In this document: positions 9,846 to 20,500 of the stretch, piece by piece
How positions within the stretch are numbered: position 1 is the stretch's first letter
Layout: every line of letters begins with the position of its first letter
Source of the DNA: Sipunculus nudus
Lineage: Eukaryota > Annelida > Sipuncula > Golfingiida > Sipunculidae
Direction of reading: 5' to 3'
DNA: 64,000 bases
Assembly: GCA_026874595.1 (NCBI GenBank)
Contig: CM049306.1
Location: 65,354,019-65,418,018 of the forward strand
The notes under the pieces: generated by a model
What the model saw: the letters and a program-made list of their open reading frames with translations, nothing else
Database searches by the model: none
Told to the model about the DNA's origin: nothing
Program-made: the position numbers and the translations under genes

Positions 9846-10192
9846 GCCTTATGCGCAAGATGAATGAAATCTCGAAATATCTCTATTCACGAGAAATTTT
9901 ACGAGATACTGCAAGACTTGTAATAAAATCTTGTAGTACTAGTTAAATGCCCCTTATGCAAAAAACTAGATCACTCTAGCTATAAAACTGACAAAGTTAC
10001 AAGAATTAGGCCTTTTATTTTCGAAAATCATGAGTTTTCCCCAAAAATGTGTAACCATAGAAACAGCAGATTTCAGCAACATATATATCAGAAGAAAGGC
10101 CTTGGAATGCCGATTAAAATGAGCCATGTTTGAAGTGGCTATGACAAATAGTAATGGAGATATGAAGAAAAGAGCACTTTAGGAACTTTTGA
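9846..10192 (+). repeat. X unit, short form
   Basis: ATCTCGAAATATCTCTATTCACGAG dyad, ACTAGATCACTCTAG, then GTAACCATAGAAACAGC (a degenerate X-box) near 10,051. It leads to the tail at 10,193. Confidence 0.6.
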
Positions 10193-10334
10193 TGACCTTG
10201 ACCTTGACCTTTGACCTATATTGCCCAAAAACAATAGGCTTCTTGCATTTTTGATTTTACACAAACTGTTAAAGTTTGAAAGCGATGGGATCAAAATTGC
10301 GACCTTTAGAGACTGGACAGACAAACAAACAGAC
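10193..10334 (+). repeat. Tail with short CAAA tract
   Basis: Four half-sites at 10193-10216, then AACAATAGGCTTCTTGCA in place of the usual GGCTCCGAGG, and a short GACAAACAAACAGAC tract (10317-10334) entering the CGACC/TTCGAACGCTTGCCGG end. Confidence 0.7.
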
Positions 10335-10665
10335 TAGACGACCAGAGTTCGAACGCTTGCCGGAAGCGGAAATAAGAAATTCAAACTAGGAGACAACATA
10401 CAGCAGGCAGGCAGTTTACATTTGGAACTGGTCAAATGAAGTACCCGAATAATGGCGTAAACAGAAGCACAATTTTGTGTAGTTATGCTGATTTTCAAAA
10501 GTCGCAGATGAGTAGACAGACAGACAGACAAGAAAAAACTCCATGTGAAGGCCATGTACTCCTGTCATAGAGAATGGAAAACAGTCTATTAGAATAAAAC
10601 TCCATATTTTGAATTTCAAGAATAAGAAGAATTTAATTGTAACGTATATTAGGTCACCATGGCAA
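10333..10665 (+). repeat. L unit (linker after tail)
   Basis: About 330 bp: CTAGACGACC, CGCTTGCCGGAAGCGG, GCTGATTTTCAAAAGTCGCA, a second CAGA tract (10,512-10,530), then CTCCATG ... CATAGAG, a broken version of the CTCCATG/CATGGAG hairpin seen at 12,770. It always joins a tail to an AT unit; other copies lie at 12,557, 16,780, 28,593 and, truncated, 34,816. Confidence 0.7.
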
Positions 10666-10885
10666 TGGAATAATATGAAAGAGTCCCCAGGAGGATAAAC
10701 GCAATAAATCTAGTATCAGATGCTGCAATCAATGTTGTGACAGTGTGTGTAGTTTTGGAGATATGGCACAATAATGATTGCTGCAGCGCCATCTGGCGGC
10801 TTATTTCTAAACGGAAAAAAATAAGTTTCGAAATATTTTATTTTTTATTATAAATATTTAATGTATAATTAAAATTAAACCCCTG
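10666..10885 (+). repeat. AT unit (single)
   Basis: One AT monomer with an intact CTCF-like core CAGCGCCATCTGGCGGC at 10784-10800. On the minus strand this reads GCCGCCAGATGGCGCTG, close to the AGRTGGCGC form described for insect CTCF. Confidence 0.75.
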
Positions 10886-11198
10886 CCCCCCAACTGCTAA
10901 ACCAGGGATCCGCCCATATTTTGACAAACGCATCTATAAAATCGGGGATCCGTCCCTGGTTTGAAAGATTTGCCAGTGGTTCCTGGCAACACAAGTGGCC
11001 CCACAAAGGGGACACAATGAAAATAACAGGTGTGTTCAATTCAAATTTAGCGGCTTTTGTCCTCTTTTCAATGCTGCTTTGTGAAATTCATGGATGACCG
11101 TGCACGCCAACTTGCAACTGTAATGGCCTTGCTGGCACTTATCGGTCAACCCTGAAGCCACTTGTGCTCACGGCATTTGGATTTATCTTCATCATTTG
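10886..11198 (+). pseudogene. S unit with broken ORF (ATG 11017, stop 11095-11097)
   Basis: Same S unit as at 13,321, but the ORF starting at 11017 ends after 26 codons because the CGA arginine codon following Cys-Glu-Ile-His-Gly has become TGA. A C-to-T change in a CpG is the simplest explanation. The rest of the frame is still recognisable downstream. This break argues against strict selection on every copy of the ORF. Confidence 0.6.
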
Positions 11199-12403
11199 AT
11201 AAAAAACGAGGCCAGATTTGACGGGAATTGCTATATAATCACATTATATGAATGAGAGTGTCAGACGCTGTCACATGCTTAAAACTATATGTCTGTAGTG
11301 TAAAAAATGACAGCATTATAGGCATTTTTTAAAATGGTCCTCTGTTTTCGTTTGACGACAAATGGTGCGAGATTTTACGAGATATTCACTTGTGTCACTT
11401 TAATCTACTAAAAAATCCTAGAACAATAAAAACTAGACCCTTGTAGCATAAAAATAGCCGAGATACAGATACTTCTTTAAAATCTCGAATTTCTCGTTTG
11501 GTGGGAGATGATGCGAGATTGGGCGAGATTTGCAATTCCTTCATATTAAGCTCCAAAAAAGCTACCAAATGCTGAAAACAACTGCTCTTTAGCTTAAAAG
11601 GTGGTCAGGTTATAAGCATTTCTGTGAAATCTCGTAATTTCTCGTTTGACGAAAAACCGAGCGAGATTTGACGAGATTTGCAACTGAATGACTTAGAACA
11701 AAGGGAATGCTGCCTTATGCAAAAAATTAGACCCTTGTAGCATAAATATTAACAGAGATAAAAGCCAAAAACCTCATGTTTTCCGATGGTCAAGTTTTAC
11801 CCCAAAATTTGGTAACCATGGTTACCGCAGCACAAGGCTATATATACGAAGGAATAAGGCGATGATACTAGTTTTAGATGCGACAAGAAAAATTGTTATA
11901 TGCTTAATATTTTTTTAGATATTGCAGAAAAATGATAAGTTGTAGTGTTTCCAGTACCACGCTCCCTGGTGGCTTTTTTCGAAAAATGAAAAAGCAAGTT
12001 CGAGATAATACAGAAAAACAGAAAATATGTCACTTTCAGAACCTTAGCTGTAAAACTGCAACCTCTAAATCGTATTTTATGAAATCTCGAAAAGTCTCAT
12101 TTGACGACAAATGGCACGAGATTTTGCGAGACTTCTATTAATTTTCCATAGAGCATATTAAATGCTACACAATGCAAAAAACTAGACCTCTCTAACTTAA
12201 AAAATGAGAAATTTGGAGGGAAATTTTCGAATTTTCTGATTTCCCCCCATAATACGTTACCATGGTAACCATTGACCGGAAAAATTTGCTAGCACTTGGA
12301 ATGCTAACATAAAGAGGAATAAAATGAGCTACAGATTATGCGGCTACGATTATTATTGACGAAGATATGAAGAAAATAAAAATTTAAGGTTTTTTGGTGA
12401 CAA
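11199..12403 (+). repeat. X-unit series
   Basis: Long form with dyads near 11,350, 11,495, 11,640 and 12,090, GGTAACCATGGTTACCG near 11,812, core CCACGCTCCCTGGTGGC (11957-11973, one C-to-T change), and perfect GTTACCATGGTAAC at 12256-12269. Confidence 0.7.
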
Positions 12404-12559
12404 TGACCTTGACCTTTGACCGATCATGACCAAAAACAATAGGCTCCGAGGAGAACCGATCTTACACTATATCTATAAGTTTCAGAGCGATTGGTGAAAA
12501 ATTGTGGCCTGTAGAGCACAGACAGACAGACAGACAAACAAACAAACAGACAAACAGAC
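12404..12559 (+). repeat. Tail
   Basis: TGACCTTGACCTTTGACC at 12404-12421, AACAATAGGCTCCGAGG, GTGGCCTGTAGAG and a CAGA/CAAA tract at 12518-12559. No hairpin minisatellite. It ends in CGACC-AGA-GGTCG. Confidence 0.75.
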
Positions 12560-12885
12560 TAGACGACCAGAGGTCGAACACTTGCCGGAAGCGGAAATAA
12601 GAAAGTCAGACTAGGAGAAACATTCAGCAGGCAGTTTACATTTGGAACTAGTCAAATGAAGTACCCGAATAATGGCGTAAACAGAAGCACAATTTTGTGT
12701 GGTTATGCTGATTTTTAAAAGTCGCAAAAGAGTAGAAAGACAAACAGACAGACAGACGGGAAAAAAACTCCATGTGAAGGCCATGTACTCCTGTCATGGA
12801 GAATGGAAAACAGTCTATTAGAATAAAACTCCATATTTTGAATTTCAAGAATAAGAAGAATTTAATTGTAACGTATATTAGGTCA
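12557..12885 (+). repeat. L unit
   Basis: Second L copy, with an intact hairpin CTCCATG (12,769) ... CATGGAG (12,797) and a short CAGA tract at about 12,738-12,757. Confidence 0.7.
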
Positions 12886-13320
12886 CCAAGGTAATGGAAG
12901 AATATGACAGAGTCCCCACGAGAGTAATCGTATTAAATCTAGCTTCAGATGCTGCAATCAATGTTGTGACACTGTCTATAGTTTTGGAGATATGGCACAA
13001 TAATGATTGCTGCAGCGCCATCTGGCGGCTATTTTCTAAAAGGAAAAAAAATAAGTTCCCTGATATTTTTTTTATTATATATATTTGATGTATAATTAAT
13101 CTAACCCGTGCAGAATGTGTCAGAGTCCCCAGATGGATAAACGCAATAAATCTAGTATCAGATGCTGCAATCAATGTTGTGACAGTGTGTATAGTTTTGG
13201 TGATATGGCACAATAATGATTGCTGCAGCGCCATCTGGCGGCTTATTTCTAAACGGAAAAAAATAAGTTTCGAAATATTTTATTTTTTATTATAAATATT
13301 AAATGTATAATTAAAATTAA
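12886..13320 (+). repeat. AT-unit dimer
   Basis: Two monomers with intact cores CAGCGCCATCTGGCGGC at 13013-13029 and 13226-13242, period 213 bp. Confidence 0.8.
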
Positions 13321-13645
13321 ACCCCTGCCCCCCAACTGCTAAACCAGGGATCCGCCCCTATTTTGACACACCCAACTACAAAATCTGGGATCCGTCCCTG
13401 GTTTGAAAGATTTGCCAGTGGTTCCTGGCAACACAAGTGGCCGCACAAGGGGACACAATGAAAATAACAGGTGTGTTCAATTCAAATTTAGCGGCTTTTG
13501 TCCTCTGTTCAATGCTGCTTTGTGAAATTCATGGACGACCGCGCACGCAAACTTGCAACTGTAATGGCCTTGCCGGCACTTACCGGTCAACCCTGAAGCC
13601 ACTTGTGCTCACGGCAATTGGATTTATCTTCATCATTTGATAAAA
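13321..13645 (+). repeat. S unit with intact ORF (13437-13640)
   Basis: The ORF can start at GTG 13437 or ATG 13458, the same ATG as in the copy at 18,427, giving about 60 codons. Its hydrophobic start (LAAFVL) and Cys segment are as in the first S unit. Differences from that unit are mostly replacements at scattered sites. Function unknown. Confidence 0.55.
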
Positions 13646-14698
13646 AACGAGGCGAGATTTGACGGGAATTGCTATATAATCACATTATATGACTGAGAGT
13701 GTCAGACGCTGTCACATGCTGAAAACTATATGTCTGTAGTGTAAAAAATGACAGCATTATAGGCATTTGTTTAAATGGTCCTCTGATTTCGTTTGACGAC
13801 AAATGGTGCGAGATTTGACGAGATATTCACTTGTGTCACTTTAATCTCCTAAAAAATCCTAGAACAATAAAAACTAGACCCTTGTAGCATTAAAATAGCC
13901 GAGATACAGATATTTGTTTAAAATCTCGTAATTTTTCGTTTGACGATAAACTGAGCGAGATTTGACGAGATTTGCAATTGAATGACTTAGAACAAAGGGA
14001 ATGCTGCCTTATGCAAAAAACTTCACCCTTGTAGCATAAATATTAACAGAGATAAAAACCAAAAACATCATGTTTTCAGATTGTCAAGTTTTACCCTAAA
14101 ATTTGGTAACCATGGTAACGGCGGCACAAGCCTATATGTACAAAGGAATAAGGCAATGATCCTAGTTTAAGATGCGACAAAAAAATTTGTTATATGCTTA
14201 ATATTTTTTTAGATATTGCGGAAAAATGAAAAGTTGTAGTGTTCCCGGTACCACGCCCCCTGGTGGCTATTTTCGAAAAATGAAAAAATAAGTTCGAGAT
14301 AATACAGAATAACAGAAAATAAGTCACTTTCAGAACCTTAGCTGTAAAACTGCAACCTCTAAATCGTATTTAATGAAATCTTGAAAAGTCTCATTTGACG
14401 ACAAATGGCACGAGATTTTGCGAGACTTCCATTAATTTTCCATAGAGCATATTAAATGCTACACAATGCAAAAAACTAGACCTCTCTAACTGAAAAAATG
14501 AGAAATTTGGAGTGAAATTTTCGAATTTTCTGATTTTCCCCCAAAAAAACGTTACCATGGTAACCATTGACCGGAAAAATTTGCTAGCACTTGGAAAGCT
14601 AACATAAAGAGGAATAAAATGAGCTACAGATTATGCGGCTACGATTATTATTGACGAAGATATAAAGAAAATAAAAATTTTAGGTTTTTCGGTGACAC
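13646..14698 (+). repeat. X-unit series
   Basis: Lacks the roughly 180 bp middle dyad found at 11,490-11,640. Core CCACGCCCCCTGGTGGC at 14251-14267 and perfect GTTACCATGGTAAC at 14551-14564. Much of this stretch (13,648-14,612) recurs in reverse orientation at 17,354-18,274. Confidence 0.75.
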
Positions 14699-14880
14699 TG
14701 ACCTTGACCTTTGACCGACCATGACAAAAAACAATAGGCTCCGAGGAGAACTGATCTTACACTATATCTATAAGTTTCAGAGCGATTGGTGAAAAATTGT
14801 GGCCTGTAGAGCACAGACAGACAGACAAACAGACAAACAGACAAACTAGACGACCATAGGTCGAACGCTTGCCGGAAATC
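14699..14880 (+). repeat. Tail
   Basis: Half-sites 14699-14716, CAGA/CAAA tract 14812-14846, CGACC-ATA-GGTCG end, then directly an R array instead of an L unit. Confidence 0.75.
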
Positions 14881-16285
14881 GGAAGTGAAACACAGACGGA
14901 CAGACAGAACATATTGTCGGTTTTCTATTAATGGAATGACTCTCAGGGACATTGCTGAGAATATGTGGCCCGTAGAATGACATATGAGTCAAAAGAACAG
15001 GCAAGCAGACAAAGCTGACAACAAAAGACGAACAGACAGACATACTGACTTTGTGAGACAAGATTGACACCAGATGACATAACCTGGTGATTGAGAAGAT
15101 TCAAAGGAAGAAAATAATTTATGTAATTTAGATTTATAGTTTTGGAGGTATGGCGAATTAATGATATACTTGGGAGGCTGGACTGTAGCGCCCTCTAGCA
15201 GACATATTCCGAAGACGACAAATGCGTTTCGTATATTTAGTGTATGACATGAGATGTCCCAGTTTCAAAAGGATTCCGTCAAAGCTGTGGCCTGTAGAAT
15301 GCTATATGTAAGGCGTAAGAACCAACAAGCAGGCGACTTTGAGGATAACGGACAAACAGATGGACACATTGACAAAGTGACAGAAGATTGAAACCATATG
15401 CCGTAATCAGGTTATGGAGAAGACTCAAAGGAAGAATATAAGCTATAGCTTATGTAACTGAGGCTTTGGGTGTAGAGATATGGCCAATACAATGGTATGT
15501 GTGTGAGGGTCATGTGCAGCGCCCACTAGTGGCCATATCAGGAAAATGAAAAATTGATTTCGAGATATTAGTGTAAGACTTAAGATGTTATAGTTTCAAA
15601 AGGATTCTTTCAAAACTGTGGCCTATAGAATGCTATATGTGAGACGCAAGAACCAACAAGCAGGCGAATTTGAGGACAACTGACAAACAGACGAAAACAC
15701 TGACAAAGTGATTCAAGATTGAGTCCAGATGACTACTCCAGGTTATGGAGAAGACCCAAAGGAAGAAAAAAGCTACAGTTTATGTTACCGAGGTTTATAG
15801 TTTTGGAGATATTGCCAAAGCATAATATGTTGGGAGAGGTTCGAGTTCAGCGCCCCCTAGCGGCCATATCCGGAAAATGAAAAATTGTTTTCGAGATATT
15901 AGTGTAAGACTTAAGATGTTATAGTTTCAAAAGGATTCTTTCAAAACAGTGGCCTGTAGAATGCTATATGTGAGACGCAAGAGCAAGCAGGTGAATTTGA
16001 GGACAACTGACAAACAGACAGACACACTGACAAAGTGTCACAAAAGTGTGACCAGATGACTACACTAGGTTATGGAGAAGACTCAGAGGAAGAAAATAAG
16101 CTATAGTTTATGTAATTGAGGCTTTTAATTTTGGAGATATGGCCAAAATATGATATGTTCGGGAGGTTCGCATCCAGCGCCCCCTAGCGGCCCTATTCAA
16201 AAAATGAAAAAATCATTTCTAGATATTAGTGTAGGACTTATGATATGTCAGTTTCAAAATGATTCCTGCAATAATGTGGCCTTTG
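14881..16285 (+). repeat. R-unit array (4 copies)
   Basis: Cores at 15186-15201, 15517-15534, 15848-15865 and 16175-16192, in the same variant order as 7,489-8,494. Spacing is 331, 331 and 327 bp. The last unit also holds GGTTCGCATCC, one base off an RNA polymerase III B box, without any tRNA-like context. Confidence 0.85.
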
Positions 16286-16626
16286 GCGCAAGATGAATGA
16301 AATCTCGAAATATCTCTATTCACGAGATATTTTACGAGATACTGCAAGACTTGTAATAAAATCTTGTAATACTAGTTGAATGCTACGTGATGCAAAAAAC
16401 TAGATCACTCTAGCTTTAAAACTGACAAAGTTAGAAAAATAAGACCCCTTATTTACGAATATCATGACTTTTCCCCCAAAATTTGTAACCATGGTTACGG
16501 CAAATTTGAGCCAGCTACACACCAGATGACAGGCCTTGGAATGACGATTAAAATGAGCTATTGTTGAAGTAGATACGACTATTAGTCACAAAGATATGAA
16601 GAAAAAACCGTTTTGAGAAGTTTTGA
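16286..16626 (+). repeat. X unit, short form
   Basis: Dyad with ATCTCTATTCACGAGATATT, ACTAGATCACTCTAG, GTAACCATGGTTACGG near 16,485. It ends at the half-site cluster. Confidence 0.6.
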
Positions 16627-16780
16627 TGACCTTGACCTTGACCTTTGACCTATTTTGACCAAAAACAATAGGGCACCTGGAAATTTATTTCTCCATAATC
16701 TCTGAAAATTTCAAGGTGATTGTGGCAAAATTGTGGCCAGGAGAGTGCAGACAAACAAACAAAAAGACAGACAAACAGAC
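16627..16780 (+). repeat. Tail
   Basis: Half-sites at 16627-16650, a fifth weak half-site in TATTTTGACC just after, AACAATAGGGCACCTGG, and a CAAA/CAGA tract at 16747-16780. Confidence 0.7.
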
Positions 16781-17110
16781 TAGACGACCAGAGGTCGAAC
16801 GCTTGCCGGAAGCGGAAATAAGAAAGTCAAACTAGTAGACAACATACAGCAGACAGTCAGGTTACATTTGGAACTGGTCAAATGAATTACCCCAATTATG
16901 GCGGAAACAGAAGCACAATTTTGTGTGGTTATGCTGATTTTCAAAAGTCGCAGATGAGTAGACAGACAAACAGACAGGCAGACGGGAAAAAAAAACTCCA
17001 TGTGAAGGCCATGTACTCCTGTCATGGAGAATAGAAAACAGTCTATTAGAATAAAACTCCATATTTTGAATTTCAAGAAAAAGAAGAATATAATTGTAAC
17101 GTATATTAAG
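16781..17110 (+). repeat. L unit
   Basis: Third L copy with CGACC-AGA-GGTCG, CAGA tract near 16,960-16,985 and the CTCCATG/CATGGAG hairpin. An A run (GGGAAAAAAAAA) near 16,985 varies in length between the two loci. Confidence 0.7.
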
Positions 17111-17353
17111 TCACCATTGTAATTGAAGAATATGACAGTGTCCCCACGAGGATAAACGCATTAATCTAGTTTCAGATGCTGCAATGAATGTTGTGACACT
17201 GTTTATGGTTTTAAAGATAACACATTATGGCACAATAATGATTGCTTCAGCCTCATCTAGCGGCTATTTTCTAAAAGGAAAAAAATAAGTTCCCAGATAT
17301 TTTTTTTATTATATGTATTTGATGTATAATTATATTTAACCCCTGCAGAATAT
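17111..17353 (+). repeat. AT unit with decayed CTCF-like core
   Basis: The core reads CAGCCTCATCTAGCGGC (17,249-17,265) and an extra ACACATT interrupts the GAGATATGGC phrase. At its right end the unit is cut after CCTGCAGAATATGA by the inverted segment. Confidence 0.65.
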
Positions 17354-18274
17354 GACTCTTTATGTTAGCTTTCCAAGTGCTAGCAAATTTTTCCGGTCAA
17401 TGGTTACCATGGTAACGTATTTTTGGGGGGAAATCAGAAAATTCGAAAAATTCCCTCCAAATTTCTCATTTTTTAAGTTAGAGAGGTTTAGTTTTTTGCA
17501 TTGTGTAGCATTTGATATGCTCTATGGAAAATTAATAGAAGTCTCGCAAAATCTCGTGCCATTTGTCGTCAAATGAGACTTTTCGAGATTTCATTAAATA
17601 CGATTTAGAGGTGGCACTTTTACAGCTAAGGTTCTGAAAGTGACATATTTTCTGTTTTTCTGTATTATCTCGAACTTGTTTTTTTCATTTTTCGAAAAAA
17701 GCCACCAGGGGGCGTGGTACAGGAAACACTACAACTTTTCATTTTTCCGCAATATCTAAAAAAATATTAAGCATATAACATTTTTTTTTGTCGCATCCTA
17801 AACTAGGATCATTGGCTTATTCCTTTGTACATATAGGCTTGTGCCGCTTGTTACCAAATCTTAGGGTTAAATTTGACAATCTGAAAACATGATGTTTTTG
17901 GCTTTTATCTCTGTTAATATTTATGCTACAAGGGTGAAGTTTTTTGTATAAGGCAGCATTCTCTTGGTTCCGTTTATCGTCAAACGAGAAATTACGAGAT
18001 TTTAAACAAATATCTGTATCTCAGCTATTTTAATGCTACAAGGGTCTAGTTTTTATTGTTCTAGGATTTTTTAGTAGATCAAAGTGACACAAGTGAATAT
18101 CTCGTCAAATCTCGCACCATTTGTCGTCAAACGAGAACAGAGGATCATTTAAACAAATGCCTATAATGCTGTCATTTTTTACACTACAGACATATAGTTT
18201 TCAGCATGTGACAGCGTCTGACACTCTCAGTCATATAATGTGATTATATAGCAATTCCCGTCAAATCTCGCCTG
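17354..18274 (-). repeat. Inverted X-unit segment
   Basis: Reverse complement of X-series sequence such as 13,648-14,612 and 11,199-12,317. On the plus strand it contains GTTACCATGGTAAC (17403-17416) and GCCACCAGGGGGCGTGG (17701-17717), the only CTCF-like core in locus 1 in this orientation. Its left half resembles the 12.2 kb paralogue (CTCCAAATTTCTC) and its right half the 13.9 kb paralogue (no middle dyad), so it comes from a mosaic or unsampled member. Confidence 0.85.
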
Positions 18275-18612
18275 TATAATTAAAATTTAACCCCTGCCCC
18301 CAAACTGCTAAACCATGGATCCGCCCATATTTTGACACACCCAACTTCAAAATCGGGGATCCGTCCCTGGTTTGAAAGATTTGCCAGTGGTAACTGGTAA
18401 CACAAGTAGCCGCACAAGGGGACACAATGAAAATAACAGGTGTGTTCAATTCAAATGTAGCGGCTTTTGTCCTCTATTCAATGCTGCTTTGTGAAATTCA
18501 TGGACGACCGCCCACGCCAACTTGCAACTGTAATGGCCTTGCCGGCACTTACCGGTCAACCCTGAAGCCACTTCTGCTCACGGCAATTGGATGTATCTTC
18601 ATCATTTGATAA
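18275..18612 (+). repeat. S unit with intact ORF (18427-18609), interrupted on its right
   Basis: Left-joined at TGTATAATTAAAATTTAACCC to the inverted segment. The 60-codon ORF starts at ATG 18427. The unit is followed at GATAAA by the foreign element, whereas in the paralogue at 13,637 GATAAAAAACGAGG continues without break. Confidence 0.65.
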
Positions 18613-20500
18613 ACAAGGGACCTATGGGTCACTGTGCTCAGCTGACGTTAACCTTGAAGGTGAAAATCTAAAATAATATCTAATGGAGATAAAGTGTAAG
18701 AGGTAATAAAGGCCATGGTTGGTTTATATGATTGGTTTGTATTGATGAGCAAGAAATTGTTGCAAAAAATATTTTGTGACCTGACCATGTGTTTCCTAAT
18801 GTTGAAACTAAAGCATGTGAGCAGTTTGTGAACAAATGACCTGTACTATTACCATGATCATTAGTTGGTTTTTCAATTAACTGTTGACATTTCAGTAGTT
18901 TACACATTTGTTCAATTGAATCTATTTTTTTGTATAATATATATTATTGAATATATATGTATTTTATTTATGAAATGTATACAGTTGAAATATAGCTAAT
19001 TAACAACATAAAACAGGGCAAACAAAGCCTGATCTCAAATTCTGCTGAGGCAGGAAAATAATGAAGAAATGTTTGTATTAAATCCTAATTTTTTTATCAC
19101 ATCAATTATTTTCTAATTTAAGTTTATATTTCTATACATTTCCAATTTAACATATATATCTGAATATAAAAGTTGATTCATAATTCTCAATTGCATCATC
19201 ATAAATCTCGATCTTGTCAGATAACACCACATCATGCATACAAATGTTTATTTATTTTTTACCACAAAAATATATCTTTTAAATCTGCAAAACAATAAAT
19301 ATCTAAAAATAATACTTGATTTAGATTTCACAATTTTTAATTGTGTCTTTATTTATCCATAATGTACTTCATATTTTATAATAATTAAAGCATACTGATG
19401 GGTTCCTTTATATTTGTTAAAATCATTTAAAAGAAAATTGATTTCTTTAAAAATGCTACATTACACAACATTGCATCTTCTGGATTACACCTTGAATTAT
19501 TTTTTCAAGGAAAGTTTTTGCATATCGGAGTGGAAACAGCATTACAATTAAGGAGATACAGTGAAAACAATAACAATTACTGCATAACACTTGGTGGGTT
19601 GGGTTTTCTGGGGGGGGGGGGGTGATTGGGGTGTCGATATGAGAATAACTGTACACCTGTAACAGCACAGCAGGGGATCTCCCCCAGTGACTGTAACAAA
19701 TCAGAAACCCTGGCATAGCTGACTTCCAGTGACCTGGAGTGGGACCCTGCATCTGTAATCAAAGCAAGTGACTACAGAAAAAAAATCAATAACTATCTTA
19801 ATTTTCAAGCTTTTATTTCCAAATTTCAGATTTAGACAAACTAAATATTTATGTTAACATGCTGTGAAAATTAAATCAATGGTGCTTACAGGAAAAAAAC
19901 GTGCCATGGTCAAAGTTGGGCAAAATTTAAGGTACTGATTTTTTTTTATGCTAATAACTTAAAAAATTTACAAAATTCAGATCTAATTTTGGGTAAACAA
20001 TTGAATCTTAATTAAACATAGTTATATACTTGAAAAAGTAGACTCTAGTTTCAAAATTTTTTATGTTAAGTGAGTTATTATTTTTCCTGATTTTTTACAA
20101 AGTCCAATATGTTTGGGCCCACAACTTAAAGAATTTATACTTTAGAGACTTAATTTCTGGCATGTACATAGGAACTATATAGAGGAATATTTATGGTAAA
20201 TATGAGGAAAAATAGATGAGTGGTTTTGATATGAGGCAGTCCTGAAGTGTGAAAATAGGATTTTAATAAAAAATTGAGGTTTTTCCTTAATTTCTCAAAG
20301 GAACGAAGTCCCAAAGACCCAGTTTTCGGCTTGGTAGGAGATCTTGGGGACATCTAACATTATGGTGAATTTTGGATTCCTAGGTCTTACGGTTTCAAAA
20401 CGTGCCACATCTACGGACGGACGGACGGACGGACAGACGGACGGACGACGGACAATGGACCACGACTATAGCTCAGATGACTTATAGTCAGCTGAGCTAA
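18613..20500 (+). mobile_element. Non-autonomous element, about 1.89 kb
   Basis: AT-rich DNA unrelated to the surrounding modules, precisely interrupting GATA(A6)CGAGG of the paralogue at 13,637. Subterminal inverted repeats GCTCAGCTGAC (18636-18646) and GTCAGCTGAGC (20487-20497) are 11 bp and perfect. The right end has an ACGG tract (20,414-20,452) and a 31 bp near-palindrome at 20469-20499 (TAGCTCAG, A, TGACT, TAT, AGTCA, G, CTGAGCTA). The insertion lies in an A run, so a target duplication of A bases cannot be told from none. ACGG repeats beside a 3-prime hairpin recall the pearl/Helitron-like elements of bivalves; the family is not proven. No transposase ORF is present. Confidence 0.75.

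Noticed and set aside
16160-16192. GGTTCGCATCC as an RNA polymerase III B box or tRNA gene
   Set aside because: No A box at proper distance, no acceptor stem or anticodon arm. It is part of the R unit.
20150-20353. Minus-strand 67-codon ORF as a gene
   Set aside because: It lies in the conserved 3-prime part of a non-autonomous element and shows no domain.
20469-20485. TAGCTCAGATG as a tRNA A box
   Set aside because: It is one arm of the terminal palindrome, with no B box or cloverleaf nearby.
18613-20500. Coding exons in the AT-rich element
   Set aside because: Only short ORFs (up to about 98 codons) without recognisable domains, and indels in a G run shift them between the two copies.
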